Positions 1 through 14,400 of a DNA stretch of 64,000 nucleotides are shown here, piece by piece. Position 1 is the stretch's first letter. Each line of letters starts with the position of its first letter. Under the pieces are notes generated by a model, which worked only from the letters and a program-made list of their open reading frames with translations, was not told the DNA's origin and did no database searches. Source of the stretch: Cardinalis cardinalis (taxonomy: Eukaryota > Chordata > Aves > Passeriformes > Cardinalidae); assembly GCA_014549065.1 (NCBI GenBank), contig JACDOX010000057.1, positions 3,864,557 through 3,928,556 on the forward strand. The letters are read 5' to 3'. The translations under genes were made by a program, and so were the position numbers.

Positions 1-1314
1 CAACATTTTTCTACAGTGCATAAAGCATTTCTTTTAAAATGTGGGCAGCTACATAACTTCCACTGGATCTACACAACTTATTATTCCACATTATGATATT
101 AGAACATTTACTTAATTGTTCATATGAATTTAAAGTTTTCTCCTTAAGTTGCCTAGGTTTTGTATTTTAGTCAAACTAGCAAATTATGATAATTGGAATT
201 TTCTTGCTTTAATTTATTTAAATTCCTGCAATACAGCTAAAAATATATATCATTTTAAAGAGAACATGAATACAGCATTTGTATCTTAGGAAATTTTGTA
301 ATCTGCAGAATGTTTCTGGACTTAAACTACACTGTGTATGGTTACATTAGAGCATCATTTTGCTAGCAAGTCTGGTTTCTGCTATGCATTTACAAACTCT
401 TCTGCTTCACTTTTGTTGTTCCAGCTTTTTTTAGTTAATGCTCATATGTGGGCAGCATCTGAAGGCTAGGCAGCTTGCTGACCCAGCTCTGTGTTGCTGC
501 TGTGGTGATTCAAAGATTGCAAGACTTTAGAAAAGGTCAAGAAAAGATTTTTCTGTCTCCATGAGCATTAACTGACAACCATCCTGTCCCTTTTGCATCA
601 GGGCTGGTGAACAGTGTGCCTGGATAACTGTTAAACACCAGTTTACCACTTACTGTATGAATTACAGAAGAAAACAGAATTTTTTAAAGGGTCATTTAAC
701 CTTGATGGTAATTTAACCCTGAACACAGACTATTGTGAAAAAAGATTGAAAATAAACCTTAGGCACTAGTTCAAAGATAGAGCTAGAACTATATATGATA
801 ACAGTTTCAGATGTTTAATTTTAAATATCATTTCAAGATTTGACTTTGCATTTCTTAGTGTAACTCAGAATGTAATTTATCCAAAATTAAATATTTCAAT
901 CTATTTCAATGCTTTCCAGATATAGCTGCTGCCGTTGGTTGAGGCCAGATAGCTTTTTGTGGGCCTTGAGAAATCAAATTTAAGTTAATGAAATCTGCAA
1001 TTTTTCCTAACATACAGCAGTTCATTTTACTTAGGATTTTGTCATTCATATGTGATACTGGANTGTCTTTATCAAAGCAATTCCATGAGTTTTGTTCTCA
1101 GAGAGCCTCCCAAGTCTGACTGTATACTTGAATATTATTTTGTGTTACNGTCTAGAGAGCTTCAAGTACATGCAGCATGTTGAATCATTGTATAGCTATA
1201 TCTGTGTGTTATACAGCAGGACAATAAGTTTTCAAAAAGAAAGCATTGTTTNGATTTTATTTTTTTAAGCCAAATAATTGCTTCACTGATCTATTGTTTG
1301 CCTTTTCCTTGTAG
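1..1314 (+). other. RASA2: RASA2 intron (partial), upstream of first visible exon
   Basis: AT-rich intronic sequence that enters the window from upstream and ends at the acceptor TTGTAG at 1309-1314. The first visible exon starts inside the C2B domain, so the C2A domain, start codon and promoter lie further left. I looked for an additional C2 exon here and found none with plausible splice sites and RASA2-like translation. No interspersed repeat recognised. Confidence 0.7.
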
Positions 1315-1398
1315 CATAAAGGAGTGCCATGGGTTACCTCTTATAAACGGACAGAATTGTGATCCTTATGCAACAGTCTCTCTCGTGGGGCCTTCCAG
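1315..1398 (+). CDS. RASA2: RASA2 coding exon a (C2B domain start)
   Basis: Acceptor CTTGTAG, donor GTAACT. The first base completes a codon from an upstream exon, and two bases are left over at the 3' end. It contains [20 protein letters not shown], the first strands of the C2B domain including the Asp (CDPY) that is a Ca2+/phospholipid loop position in C2 domains. Confidence 0.95.
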
Positions 1399-4300
1399 GT
1401 AACTTTTTAGTATAAAATGAATAAATCTAAAAATGCTGTGATGTTGAATTAGAAAAGAAAGTCATGGGATTTAAGGAAGATCTTTAAAACCCAGAAAAAT
1501 CTTCTAGTGCTCTCATGCATACATCACATCTCCATGGAGACTGTTCTCTCCCTTCCCTGCCATATGCTCCAGACTGGGATGGTGTTTGGTCTGTCTGAAT
1601 TGTTTGCACTAGTCAAGAGCCACTTATGACTCAGTTCTTTCTTACATTTTGTATTGGATTTCGGCACTGTACTTCCTGTTAATTTGTGTGAAATTCCTGT
1701 ATGTTGTGATGCAGTCAGTTGCTCTCTCACCTTCCTCTCCTCTCTGTTTTTCCTGTGTGGGTTTCTTTGCAGCAGATGTGTAGTAATTTGGAGGAGATGA
1801 GAGAGGAGAGGTTCTGGAACATTTTCAGGATGCTGTGTTCAATGTCCACACAGTTCAAATATCTCCTTGTTTGGGACCAGTAATCCTCAGTGACTGCTGG
1901 GTTTTTTCATTTAAGAAAAATCCCCCATCCCACACATTCACTATGGGCACATCCCTGCCCAATAANGAGGATAAGTTTCAGTTGCTTCTTCTTTGCCACA
2001 TCAGACCCTTTCCTTTCTCCTATGCTGAGGAATTGCCTAAAGGCGAGCGCAGTGCCAGGATGTGTTGTTCCAGGCTTGCTTGGCTTAAAGACTGGAAGGA
2101 TTGGCCCTGAGTAAGCTCTGCATGGAGCATTTTTTTTCTCCTTGGTAATAAATGATCACATTTTTTAGGTTTGGCTTGGGGAAGTTTTTGTTTAGTTTGG
2201 TTGTTTGGATTTTTCCTAAGAGGACTAGGGAGGCTCACCCATTATACTTAGGAATCATGGGGCCAAATGGCAGAGAAGGTAAATTGACATACATTTTCTG
2301 TTTGAGTCCTGTATGGGTGGAAGTGGGAGAATGTTGGTCCCACAAAAGATTTACCCTGTTAGTATGGGAATATATGTGCAAATCTGACAGGAATTCCTGG
2401 TTGAGATTTTCTAATCTTATGCATGTGTGACTCATGTACCATGAGTGGAATATTTATACGTCCACTGCCTGAAAATAGGTAGTTGATACTTAGGGCAGAT
2501 TTTCTTCTCCCTTGTCTTTCTCACATATTTTATATTTCTTTCCTTTGGAAAGCCATTTTATACTACCACAGCCCTTTGCTAAATAAATAAATAAATAAAA
2601 CTGTATTCTTTTATAAAACTTGTAAAATTAAAAAAAGAAGGGGGGCAGTTGTTTTGTTTGACCCTGTGCTGCTTCATATCTAACATGAGCAGCGGTTGTT
2701 TTTAAAGAAAACTTTCAGTGTCTTGGGTATAAGCCCCTGTCTGTAAAGAAGCAGTGGTTATTTCACCAGCAGAAGAGGGTGGGAAAAACAGAAACTGCAG
2801 TTGAACAAGACAAGGAAAAGTGTGCTCATTACCTCCAGGCTGTGGTAAAGAAATTTAAATTTTAAATGNATTAGAAATTGTTCATGTATTTTAATTAATA
2901 TATGTAAGTCTTACCTGTTTGTGAAATTAAATACAACCTTTGAGTTGGATAGATGTACAGCTAGCTAGATATAGCATTTAAAATTTTAGCTCTTTAAACT
3001 GTATTGTGAAGATGAACTAATTTCATTTTAAGATTTTCCTCATTGATCAAAGTGAATTGTAGAATAACAAAAAATGTTTTAACTTAAATGCATGGGTCCT
3101 TCTTGACAATAGAATGTCTTTATAATTGTGTGTTTAAGTTGTCTATGGTAAAAATTTTACCACATTGGAACAGGAATGACCAAAAGAAGACCAAAGTTAA
3201 GAAGAAAACAAGCAATCCGCAGTTTAACGAAACATTTTATTTTGAGGTAACTTTTTGTGTGCTGTTCTTCCTGTTTATCTGTTTTATGCAACCCTTCAGA
3301 TATTTTTAAGCAAGCTGCATAGCAATACCTAATGCAGAAAGCTCTCTTCAGGCAAGTTGAAGGGCTTTAACAGGCCTCTCAAATGTAAGTGGATNACATA
3401 CTTAGCTTTCTGTCTGCCANACAATAGCATTCTCCTCCAATTGCTGTGTGAGAAATTACTTTCTCACAAGCACGTACATGAAGGCAATTCCCTATGTTGA
3501 ATCACTTTATATATCATTTGTTGCCATCTGGAGTTCTGAGATAACTTAACCTATCCCATGGACTTTTATTTAAATATTTTCAAGCTTGACCTAAAAAACC
3601 CAAACAACTTATTTATTTAATCAACCAATACCGTGATTATACCCAAAAAAGTTTCTTTTATTTTAAAAAGCTAACTTCATNGTTATTTAGGAGTTGATTT
3701 CAGTTCTACATGAGTTATCTGACAAAGAAACTATGAGTTTAAATTTTCATCTGATTTATGTCAGTAGTAAAAATCAGATTTGCTTTTAAAGCATGGAGTA
3801 CTGAGAGTTGGAAGGAGTACAACTATTGCATGTGCCTCAAATGTATTATAATTTACTGTGTTTTTATAAATCCTGGTGTGGGACTTGAGTGAGAAATAGT
3901 TTCATACCTATGCACAGTTTCAGTGCATGTGTGTGTCTCAGTTGACCTGCTCAAGAATACTGAGTGTGATTTTTTAGGAAGTTAGATATTAGGATGAAAA
4001 TGTGATCCAAACCACTCTGGTAACTTTTTGACTTATGATTTATTGGAGTTAAATTGGGAATGCAGTCAGTCAAGAAATGAGGAAAGTGTAGATGAGAGGT
4101 TACAATTGTGTTGTAACTAGAGCAAGAAGAGTGGATTTCCTGTTTGTTGTTTCTTTAAACATTTCAAAACTGACTTCAATGCTTTCATAGGGCTCATGCT
4201 AAAAGAAAAAAAAATTACCAGTTTCATGTCATCCTACTTTTTGGTTTTTTCTAACAGATCTATACTTTAATTCCCTCATTTATCAGCCTNCCATAGGTTC

Positions 4301-5405
4301 CACCATGAACCCTTCTTGGTCAGTTTTTCTCCTGCTTACTGGAAAAAAGGCAGCTTGTTAGGCCAACTGACCTTTTTCCTTTGTATAAGGAACAGTTGCT
4401 ATTTACCTATGCTAGAGGCAGGGAAGGTTTTCTTTGNTTTTTGATATCCATAACAGAAAAAACATGTTAATAGGAGGAATTTATTTGCAGGTAACCAGGT
4501 CNAGCAGTTACACCAAAAAGTCCCAGTTTCAGGTGGAAGAAGAAGATATTGAGAAACTAGAAGTCAGGTNAGTTATGTGGATTAGAAAGTGATTTAATAG
4601 AATCATTAATAAATCATAATNTTTTATCATCAAGACAATGAATACCTGTTTTATCTTAGTGTAGCTCCATAGAATTACTGATCAGACTTGTGGAAAAGAT
4701 GTAGAAAATTTCTTTTTTTAAACTTGTATTTCTTACTGAAGATGAGTTTTTTTGTTTTGAAGTAAATAGTGGTTGAGTGTATCTAGCAGCCTAAACTTCC
4801 TTCCTATGCTGTAAGTAAAGAGGTATGAGTACTTATATCAAATTANATTTATTTGGGCAGAATATTGGTAATAGAACTTGCACTGAAGGGTAGCAGCATA
4901 CCTGATCCTAGTCTATAGTTTCAAATATAGTTGACTGGTTTAATAAAAAAAGAGGAGAAAGCCTCTTTCATGAGATTCTTACAATTTCACTTTGCCTTTT
5001 AGGAGAACATTTGTCTTTCATCTGTTCCTTGCAAAGGCAAATAGTCAAACTATGTTCCCCTTTTCTGCTGCTTTCCCCTCAGAGCAGGTCTTTCTGTGTT
5101 TATGCAATGTAGTTAGAACTGCAGAGAGCCCTGTACTCAGTTTCTTTTCTTTCTTGTGCTCCTGCACATACATGCACCAAATTTGCTGAATTTGCTGAAT
5201 GACAGAAAGTCTTCAAGGCCAGCATATGTTTCCTAACAGGCATCAGAAAAACAATTTAGCAGTTAATCCACATAGCCATTATAGAACTAACTTGGTATGT
5301 ATGTTTTTAACTAGTAGCTTCATTAATTAGAACTGTTTATTTCTTTATTTCATTGTAGATGCAAATATATTTAGAAAAGTAGTCATGCCCCAACAAATCT
5401 AGTTG

Positions 5406-5436
<31 letters not shown>

Positions 5437-8400
5437 GTTCTTAACAACTGCTGTCTGTCAGAAATGTCAGAGAGGTAAGAAGTAATAGAACAAACCAGGG
5501 TGCATGTGCGGAGCCGGATTCCGTTGGAGTTGTAAGCGTACGAGCTGCTGCTTGGAGAAACAAGCGCATGTCTTGGTGTGGCATTGCAGTGTCCCAGACT
5601 CTAGCAGTTAGGTAGATATTTAAATATATTGGTTAAAAAGTTCACTGGAATTCCTTGAGAAGAAATGTGCACAGTTTTGGGGGTGGAGACTGCGCAGAAG
5701 CCGTACATTGTGCCGAATCACTTTTATTTACTGATGCAAGGTCTGCAAGTCTTAACTTTCACTGTTTGTTTCTTTATCTGTTCTTTATGGATTAATAAGC
5801 CACTTGTTTGAGTCTTCTTGGTTTATTTAGAATGGAGTGAGATTTCTAACATTTGCTGCCTGCATGCATGTGGAGTAGTGCTGTAAGGCAGTTATTGTAA
5901 ACTTGCTTATTTCTCTCTGGGAGAAAAAAAAAANTAAGCAATGTTCTTGTTTTCAGGGTTGACCTGTGGAATAATGGGAATCTGGTACAAGACATCTTTC
6001 TAGGAGAAATTAAAGTTCCTGTGAAGGTGTTAAGAAATGATTCCTTTCAAGCATGGTGAGAAATGGTGATTCAGAACGGAATTTGCTTGTCTTGCACTTT
6101 TGGTTTTTTTGCAAAGGATATGTTTTATTCTACCTATTCATTAAACCGTGTCTTCCTGTTCTAATCTAGGTGAAAGATGTTTCTAGAGTTTCCCTGCTCN
6201 ATAAATTACCCTTGTCAGCAGGTACATTTAGCTCTGCTCTTCCCCATATCTGCACCTAGTCGCAGAATAGTTGGTGTTTGAAGGGGGAGTGTGGAGAGTG
6301 AGGGGAAGATGGACTGTAACTGTCTTTTGGTCAGGTTGGTGGATTTCAGTGATCTCTGTGTGCTCTTCAGCCTACCCACCAAACCTGGAGCTTTTCAGAA
6401 TCGCATCACTTGTAATTCAGTTCCTAAGTCAGACTTCCAGAATGACCAATGGGGAGTTTATTTGATCGTTAAGGATGGATTTTTTTTCTTCCTTGAGGAG
6501 ACACTGGAAGTATCTTCTAGAACCAATCCCACATCATATCAGGGGAGCAGGCACAGAGCTGGAAGGGCGAGGTATGAAGGGAGTTCAGGAAAGAAACACT
6601 TCTTTCTTGATCATCCTTTCTGATGTTTTTGGAAGCAGGGGCCCCTCTCTAGCCCCTTTGCTGTCCCATATGCTTAGCAGCAGGAAGGGATGAGTGCAAG
6701 GGATTTGAGTGCCTCCAAGTGTGTAAAATATTCTGCTTTTAGTGAACCTTTCAGTACAGGAAAAAGCATGGAGGAAGCACTTTCATATCCACACAGAAAA
6801 CAGATGGGAAGGACATGTGTAAATCGGAACTAAATGTAACACAGGTCTTGGCCAGGAACCGTTATGGCTCTGCTTCATGTANCCACCCCGGGCTCCAAGT
6901 GTCTTGGTTGCTGAACTCAGGTTCTTGGTGCTTGAATGTGATGCTGTAGGTGTTTGTGTTGGAGTTTCTGGTTTTTTGCACGGTGTGTTGCAGTCACAGG
7001 CTTGTTCTGCCAGTGTCTCATCAACAGCTGTGTAACCATATTAACATAAAAACAGGCCTCTGTTAACAACCTGCAGAAAGATTGTATCAGCATGGGCTCA
7101 TTGCCTGTGAGCTGTGTTTGTGTAGCTTTTTGAATTGACCAGTCTGATCTCCTGGTTGTAGAGNTCCAAATATGCATGATTGTAAAAGAATATTTGGAGA
7201 TGGGGTTTCAGTTTGTTGGGGTGATTGTTAAAACTTAAAAGCTGTTAANATTTTTGTAGGGCTGCACCTCCTATTGGAATGCAGTGCAACTGCAGCCAGT
7301 AAATTGTTCAATGTATTTTGTATTAAGAGTGGAAAAAAATCTGCTCTTTCCCTATATCTTATTTGTCAAGAGTGGAGCCTGTTGATATTATGTGCTTTTT
7401 CTGGTCTCAGACAAGACCATTTAAACTCTTCATATTACCTGTTTCACCTGCAGTGTCCAACACCCTAAATATAACATAGATGTAAAATGAGATTGCCCAG
7501 TGTAATCTNAAGCTATTCCTGCTATTCCCTGTTAACCTACAAAAAGTATATCCTATGCTACTGTTTATAGAGATGTGAGAAAATAAATGTAAGTTCCATT
7601 ATGTGTTAAAGATGAATTAAATTCTGCTCATAATTTTACTTTTGTGTCTCAAAGGGGGTTTTTTGTGATTTTTTTTGCCAGTTTTTAGATAAAATGCATG
7701 TATACTGAAATAGTTAAATGTGATACTCTGCTTTATTATGGAATTAGTCAAATGAATGAAATTGGGATCTAATATTTTATAATTGTCCTGTTGCTTACAG
7801 GTACTTACTTCAGCCAAGAGAAAACGGAAATAAGTCTTCAAAAACTGATGATTTGGGATCACTTAGATTAAATATCTGTTACACTGAAGACTGTGTACTT
7901 CCATCTGAGTACTACACTTCTCTAAGGAACTTGCTGCTAAAATCTTCAGATGTTCAGGTACTTTTGTTGAAAATTTCATTGAAGTGAAAATTAAAAATGG
8001 ATTATGCAGTTGTGAGACAATATGAATTACTCATATCTAGNTAATTTGTTTTGTTTCTTTGTATAAATTACTTCTGTCACAACCAGTTGAACAGCTTCTA
8101 GAGCTCTTACATCTGCTCCAAAGTACCAGGATTTTCTTCTTATTTTAGAAGAACCAGTGGAGACAGGAAAATCATCTGTGCTATGTGCCTGGAGGAGATA
8201 AAATACTTTTTTCTTTTTGGTTGCTCTTTTCAGCTTTGTATTTTCCCATTGGCATCTATTGGCTTCTTGGATTTAGAGGTTTTCCAGGGACACTGATTCA
8301 TTATTGGCACTGAAGGGCAGATAATTAACAAAAAGGATCTACTTCAGAATTTATTTCAGATTCTACTTCTGAATTGCCTTCCCCAGGATGTTAATCAGCA

Positions 8401-11400
8401 TGACTGGATTTCTCACCAGGACATGGTGACAGAGAGGGAAGTGTGGCCGAGTATTTGCATAACACTGGGACAGGAATCAAATTGTAGTAACCACACTTCA
8501 TATTCTTAGGTCTTTTGCAGCTTTTCATCAATTCAGTGTTAGTGAAGTACTGACAGAGGAGAAAGATAGAGGAAGCAGATGTGACTCAAGTTTTTGCTGG
8601 CCCATGTTCAAATACTGCTTCACTGGATTTCAGCAATAGCTGAGTATATAGGTAGCAGCAGTCAGCAGTGGTCTTTTCTACTGAAATAATTTCGGTTTTG
8701 TATTGAAATTCCCAACTGTNCAGTGGCAGCAAACACTTTAGAGGGTGAGAACTTTATTTTAATGTCCCCTGATTGNAGTTTTAAAACTCCTATAAAGATA
8801 CATGTCTTGGTAGTAAAACAACTGCTTTTTGGGTTTGTGACAAAGCCATAGTGTAACCCTTTAGGGAGAATGAGAAGGATGAGTAGCTACTGAATTCCAT
8901 TCTTAAATGTATGTATAGAGTAGATAATACTAATTTTCAATTAAGTGTCTCAGGAATGAAAGCTTTTAATTGCCATGTTACACATATTGAATCTTTCTGT
9001 TAACAAGCTGTGTCATTAGATTTGATCTGTACTTTTTTAATACACAAGGAACAGTTAACTACTTTACTCACATTTGGTATTCTGCTTTCTCACAGCCTAT
9101 TTCTGCATCTGCTGCCTACATTCTGAGCGAGGTGTGTCGAGACAAGTGCGATGCTGTGCTGCCTCTGGTACGGCTGTTGCTGCACCACCATAANCTGGTT
9201 CCCTTCGTTGCAGCAGTGGCAGAACTAGATCTGAGGGAGACCCAGTATGTATTTCATGTTTATTGATGTCATGCTTTTTAAAATTAGAGTTTCACAGGGC
9301 TTCACGATACAACACTGATAAGTAAGCCCTTTGGTTTTTTCTCTTACGTGAAACTAACTAAATATATTCATCTTTTAATGCTAATTTTTAAAAACATTCA
9401 TTAAAATAATTTTGAAGCTGGGAGTCAGAGTTAAGGATGCTGGGCAGTTTGGTAAAGCTTTGTCTTGGAGTACACAGTTTTTATTTTAAATGTCTTTATT
9501 TGGCCACTCTTCAAGTTTTACTGCGCATTTTGTTGAAACTTACAAACTTAGACAGAACATCTTTAAATTGCTGAAAATCTTCTCCTGTTTCCTTTAACGT
9601 GTGGCTTAAATGAAGGCCACTCTTTTTCTGCAAAGCTGCCGTGTAATTAAGAACGTGGCCTGCATGCCGCGCGGGTAGGAAGCACAGGCGTTTTTCCAAG
9701 TAGCAACACATGGTCTGTGAATTTGCAGCTCTGTGGTTAGGAGAGAAATAAGGCAGATGTGAGTAGCAACCAGTGCACTGCCGGGTCATGTCCAGTGGAG
9801 GTGTGGCAGGGATTTTGTCACCACAGGACAGTTCATTTCAAAGCACTTAGTCTTGATTTAAATAAGGCGAGACAGCTTAACTGTGTAGAAGGAGGTGACT
9901 CATAGAAAATAATTTTCTAAACTGCATTTTAGTACCCACATTCCATTGTAATTGAACTGTAACAAAGGTAGCTTAAAACTAAATCTCTCAGATTAGAAAG
10001 ATAGACTCTGCACAGCTGGCTGTCAGTTTCTTCAACAGCTATAATGAATAAAAATATAACCTTGGATTAAATTATTTTTTGCTTTAAGTGTCTGGGTTTA
10101 TTGGTGTAGTGTAGCAGTGTGCTATGGCTCCAGATTTTTTTTTCACCGTGACTACTGCAGGAGGAATTGTATAATGCTGAGGTACAATTTTCATTATTTT
10201 GGAATTNTATGCAGTTGTTCTTTTTCATGTTCCACACTGCACTATAATTGTATAAAATTTCTTAAGTTTTTTCTTATGGTTTTATTTATGTTTCTAGGTT
10301 TGGTAATTGCTGTAATAATATTCTTGTTTATACTCTTTTTGTTACTGAGTGCCATTGGAAGCTCGATGCATGGGTTCTGGGATTCTTGATTAAAATATAT
10401 TACAAATATTTTTTTTAATATTTACTAGCAAGATAGAGTATAAATTGATTTTTTTTACTGAACTTGTTGTTTCCCTGTTCAAAAAAAAAAATTTCTTTTC
10501 TTGCAGAGAAGCAAACACAATCTTCAGAGGCAACTCATTAGCAACTCGGTGTGTGGATGAAATGATGAAAATAGTGGGGAAGCACTACCTAAAGGTTACT
10601 TTGAAACCTGTTATTGATGAGGTATGTTATCCTGCTGAAACTTTTTTGGGGAAGCTCAGCCCCCCTTGGTATCCTTTTCTGTGAGAGACATTCCTGTTTC
10701 AGCTCTGTGGTGGGAATCACTCAGGTAGGGGAATCCTAGAAGAAAAATTGAGCAATAATTGCTGGAGTTTAGTGGGAGGAGCTGTGTTTTGTCATTTNTG
10801 TTCCAGATGCTTCAAAAAAAACAGTCAATGAAAGTCATTGCAGCCTCCAACACATTGCAGAATTTGCCCATGTGATGCTTTATGTAATCAATCCATTTGA
10901 AAAGGCACAAACAAAAGTGAGGATGGTTATTGCATGTTGTTAAAGATGGTTAGGACCTATTTAGAATTTTATTCCTAAATATAAGGATCTTTCCATACTT
11001 TGTCTGAAAATTGAACTCCTATAGTTTTGTTTGTTTCTTTCAGATATGTGAATCACCTAAACCCTGTGAAATAGATCCCATCAAATTAAGAGAGGGGGAT
11101 AATGTGGAAATTAATATGGTGAGTTTACCAACTGGTCTTAAAATCTGAAAGAAGCATTTTTTTAAAAGCAGTCTTTGTAATGGAAAATTAGTAACTCATA
11201 GTAGCAATATAACTCTGTTTTCAGAGTAAACAAAGATTAAAGCTGTATTTTCTTACTCCTCTTTATGAAGACAGCAATGGAAAAGTCCAGTGGAAAATGG
11301 GACAGAGAGGAGAAGCTAAAGATGACAGTCATTCTTTTCAGTTTTTTGGGTGTTTTGATTCCTGATGTCCTNTACTCAGCATCTAGACTGATGTACCTAA

Positions 11401-14400
11401 TTAGAAGTGCTCTGGCATTTTTCACTGAAGTTTTGCTGGCTGCTTCCCTTTTACCAGAGTATGCTGATCTTTAAGGCAACAGTTGCTGCAATAAAGTTAA
11501 TGTTCACTTGATATACATGGGAAATGTTCCTTCCTTGTTGTCAAATGACAAAACCAGGTATTGATAGGTAGTTTATATTGCTAGATACTGCTTATATACT
11601 TTTATTAAATACCATTAAAATACCTTTTAACAGTAGTAATGCCATGTAAACATTATGAGGCTTTTAAAATACGTGCTGTACTAGAATTCAGTATTGAATA
11701 ATCAGACAGTGTTATGTTTGTGTCCAGGGAAAAGAAGAAGAAATAGGAGTGTTCATGGTCTTAAAAAATACCTTTTTTCATAATTGCAGGAAAATCTCCG
11801 CTATTATGTGGACAAAGTGTTCCGTGAAATAGTGCGGTCGAGTATAAGTTGTCCTACACTAATGTGTGATGTGTTTTATTCTTTGAGGCATCTGGCTGCC
11901 AAAAGATTTCCAAGTAAGTGTTCTCTAAGAACTTCTGAAANTGTTGGTCAGACTGAAAACTTCTGCAGTTACCTTATAGGGATTGTTAAAANTCTTACCT
12001 TGTCCAAGGCTGTGCCCTGAACTTTGACAGGCATTTGTTTTTCAGTCAGGCTGCAAGTTAGAGTGAAANTTTGTGGTCAGTCAAGAGACATTTTTTGTCT
12101 TCTGACACAAAAATACAGCAAGTCAGAAACTGCAAGACAGCAGCAAATGAGAAGTCATCAGAAGAGTACAAGATAATAGTAGAAAAGCACAAATAGTACA
12201 GGAAGTGATTTATTTGGAAGATATTTAAAATTTTTAAGATCTGTTTGTTGCTTCTAAAGAAACAAGATGTGAACTTGAAAATCAATTTAGCATTTGCATC
12301 TTTACATGAACTGTCACTTAACAATGGCCAGCACATTCATAACTTCTGTGAAGTTAGCTTTAGTACTGCTATAGCTAAACTAGTTATGGGTAGTTTTGAG
12401 GAGGGTGGATAATAAAAATTATTTTTTGGGTTTGTAAATATGACCAGTATTAGAATAGCTTTATTCTTTCAGAATGCTTTTAATATAGGAGTAATNTTAT
12501 GGGTCCGAAGTACTCACACTTGAGTCAATTAAAATCTGAAATGTCCTGTAATAAGCTACAGGTGAAGAATATGCTCCTCATAATGTAGAGCATTTCACTG
12601 ATTCATGTTTGTCACTGAAACTGAGCTATAAATTGCTCTAGTTTAGACAGTCCTTTCAAAAAAGCTGACTTACCAGATCAGATTGAAGTGGTCATTAGAG
12701 TAAGAGTGTGACCTCACTGTATTTTGCAATATAAAAGCAGATATACCCAAAAGATTTAATGAGAAAATTCTCATTTAGATCATCAAAATTGTATAACAGC
12801 AGGGGTTTATGATGCAACTCAGAATTGCAATTATATTTGTTCCTATGTGTTGACTGCATTTGTCATGCAGCATTAATGTATTTAAATTATCAGTGAGTAG
12901 CTTTCCAGGTGAAAGAATCCAATAGCCCCAGTGTTTAGAGGCAGTTGCTGCAGTGTTTTGTCTCNGGGTGCAGCATCCAGCCAGACCTAATCAACTGTGT
13001 ATGTAAATGCTTGCAATCATCTCATTGTTTCTCCCAGTGGAGCTGACNAGCCAGTTGTATGGGAATAGAACTTCTTTTCAGATGAACTAGCAGTAAACAC
13101 TCCACTATAAGGAGAACATTTCTTACCATGACCACCTTTCTCATTTCATGCGCTTCATTGATTTTTCTATTCTATTTTAAAATATGAATGTCTCCTCTGA
13201 TGTTATCTTCTTAANGATTTTTATGTTAACTGTCTTCATGATTTCCTAAGTTCAGTGCATGTTACATTTCATGGTTTTTCTCTGCAGATGACCCTCATGT
13301 ACAGTATTCTGCAGTGAGCAGCTTTGTGTTTCTTCGTTTCTTTGCTGTAGCCGTAGTCTCACCTCATACTTTTCATTTACGACCTCACCATCCAGTAAGT
13401 CTTGTGAAGCTTTGTTCTGTTTTATTCATACTGTCAGAGCTGTTGGTTTGGGAAGGCATAAGTTACTTTCAGTAACTGGGAAATAAGATGACTGAATGTC
13501 TCTAGGTGCAATTCCCAAAGGAAATAAGATATTTTATTCTTTAAGCATCAGATATTTCAGTCTTTATGGGGTGTTCTCAAATGATGTGGAAGAGCTTTCA
13601 ATATTAAAGATTCTGTGCTTTTTTGGGAATGTGCTTCTGGGGTGAAATAACATAATGACTGAGGGTCCTTTAAGGTATAGGCCTAAACTGCCTTGGTTTT
13701 TCCACCAAATTAAACATCCAGACATTTATTGCCATGTGGGTCTTAAGCAGAGGTTGTAGCATTATCCAGTAATTGGTTGGTATATTTATCCTGGACTCCA
13801 CTAGTTGCAATGGCTTGACAGATTTTCTATTTTTGTTTGTCAAGTAGATACACAGTAAAAAACAATTTCAAAACCAGGAATATCAAGATTAAAAAACCTG
13901 TATTATTTTTCATATTAAATACAGAAAATGTATGAAATCTGCTTCTCCAGAGGTTATCATTGTTACCTTATTTTATTTACTTAAGTGTGTTGTGGCTTCA
14001 AAAGAAAAAGATAACACTTATTCAAATTCATTGCTTTGACATTATCTAGATTTTTTGAGTAAAAAAATTTACAGGATTTTAACACTTGAGGGTTAAACAT
14101 CTGAAAGGGAACAGCAAGGCCACTTTTGAAGGCCGTGTTTATAATTCTGTATTAAAATGCAGTCGGTGAGGTAGCAAACAAACCAAGTAAAAGCATTAAA
14201 GATGAAGTTTTAAATGTCACTTTTTATTATGAAGACTTGGACCATTTGTCCTGCAGTAGTTCATTATGTTTATTATTCAGAAGTTTGTTAGATGTGTAGT
14301 AATGATTATAGGATTTGAGGGTTTCTAGATTTTTATAGATTAATATTAGTACTGGTGAAATATTTTTAATTCTAGTGGTAGTGACTAAAACAATAAACAC

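Larger units (their letters stand above)
1399..9095 (+). other. RASA2: RASA2 introns between exons a and f
   Basis: Five introns: 1399-3173, 3247-4490, 4568-5956, 6056-7800 and 7958-9095. They are AT-rich, contain no recognisable gene and have scattered single Ns. Notable contents are a short AAAT repeat at 2581, a 29-T run at 5408 and an adjacent CpG-dense foldable patch at 5494-5577. I recognise no CR1 fragment here. Confidence 0.75.

Noticed and set aside
9511..9789. - strand open frame of 92 codons in a RASA2 intron
   Set aside because: No similarity to a family I recognise, no repeat tail and ordinary intronic composition. Its length is not exceptional among the chance frames in this window.
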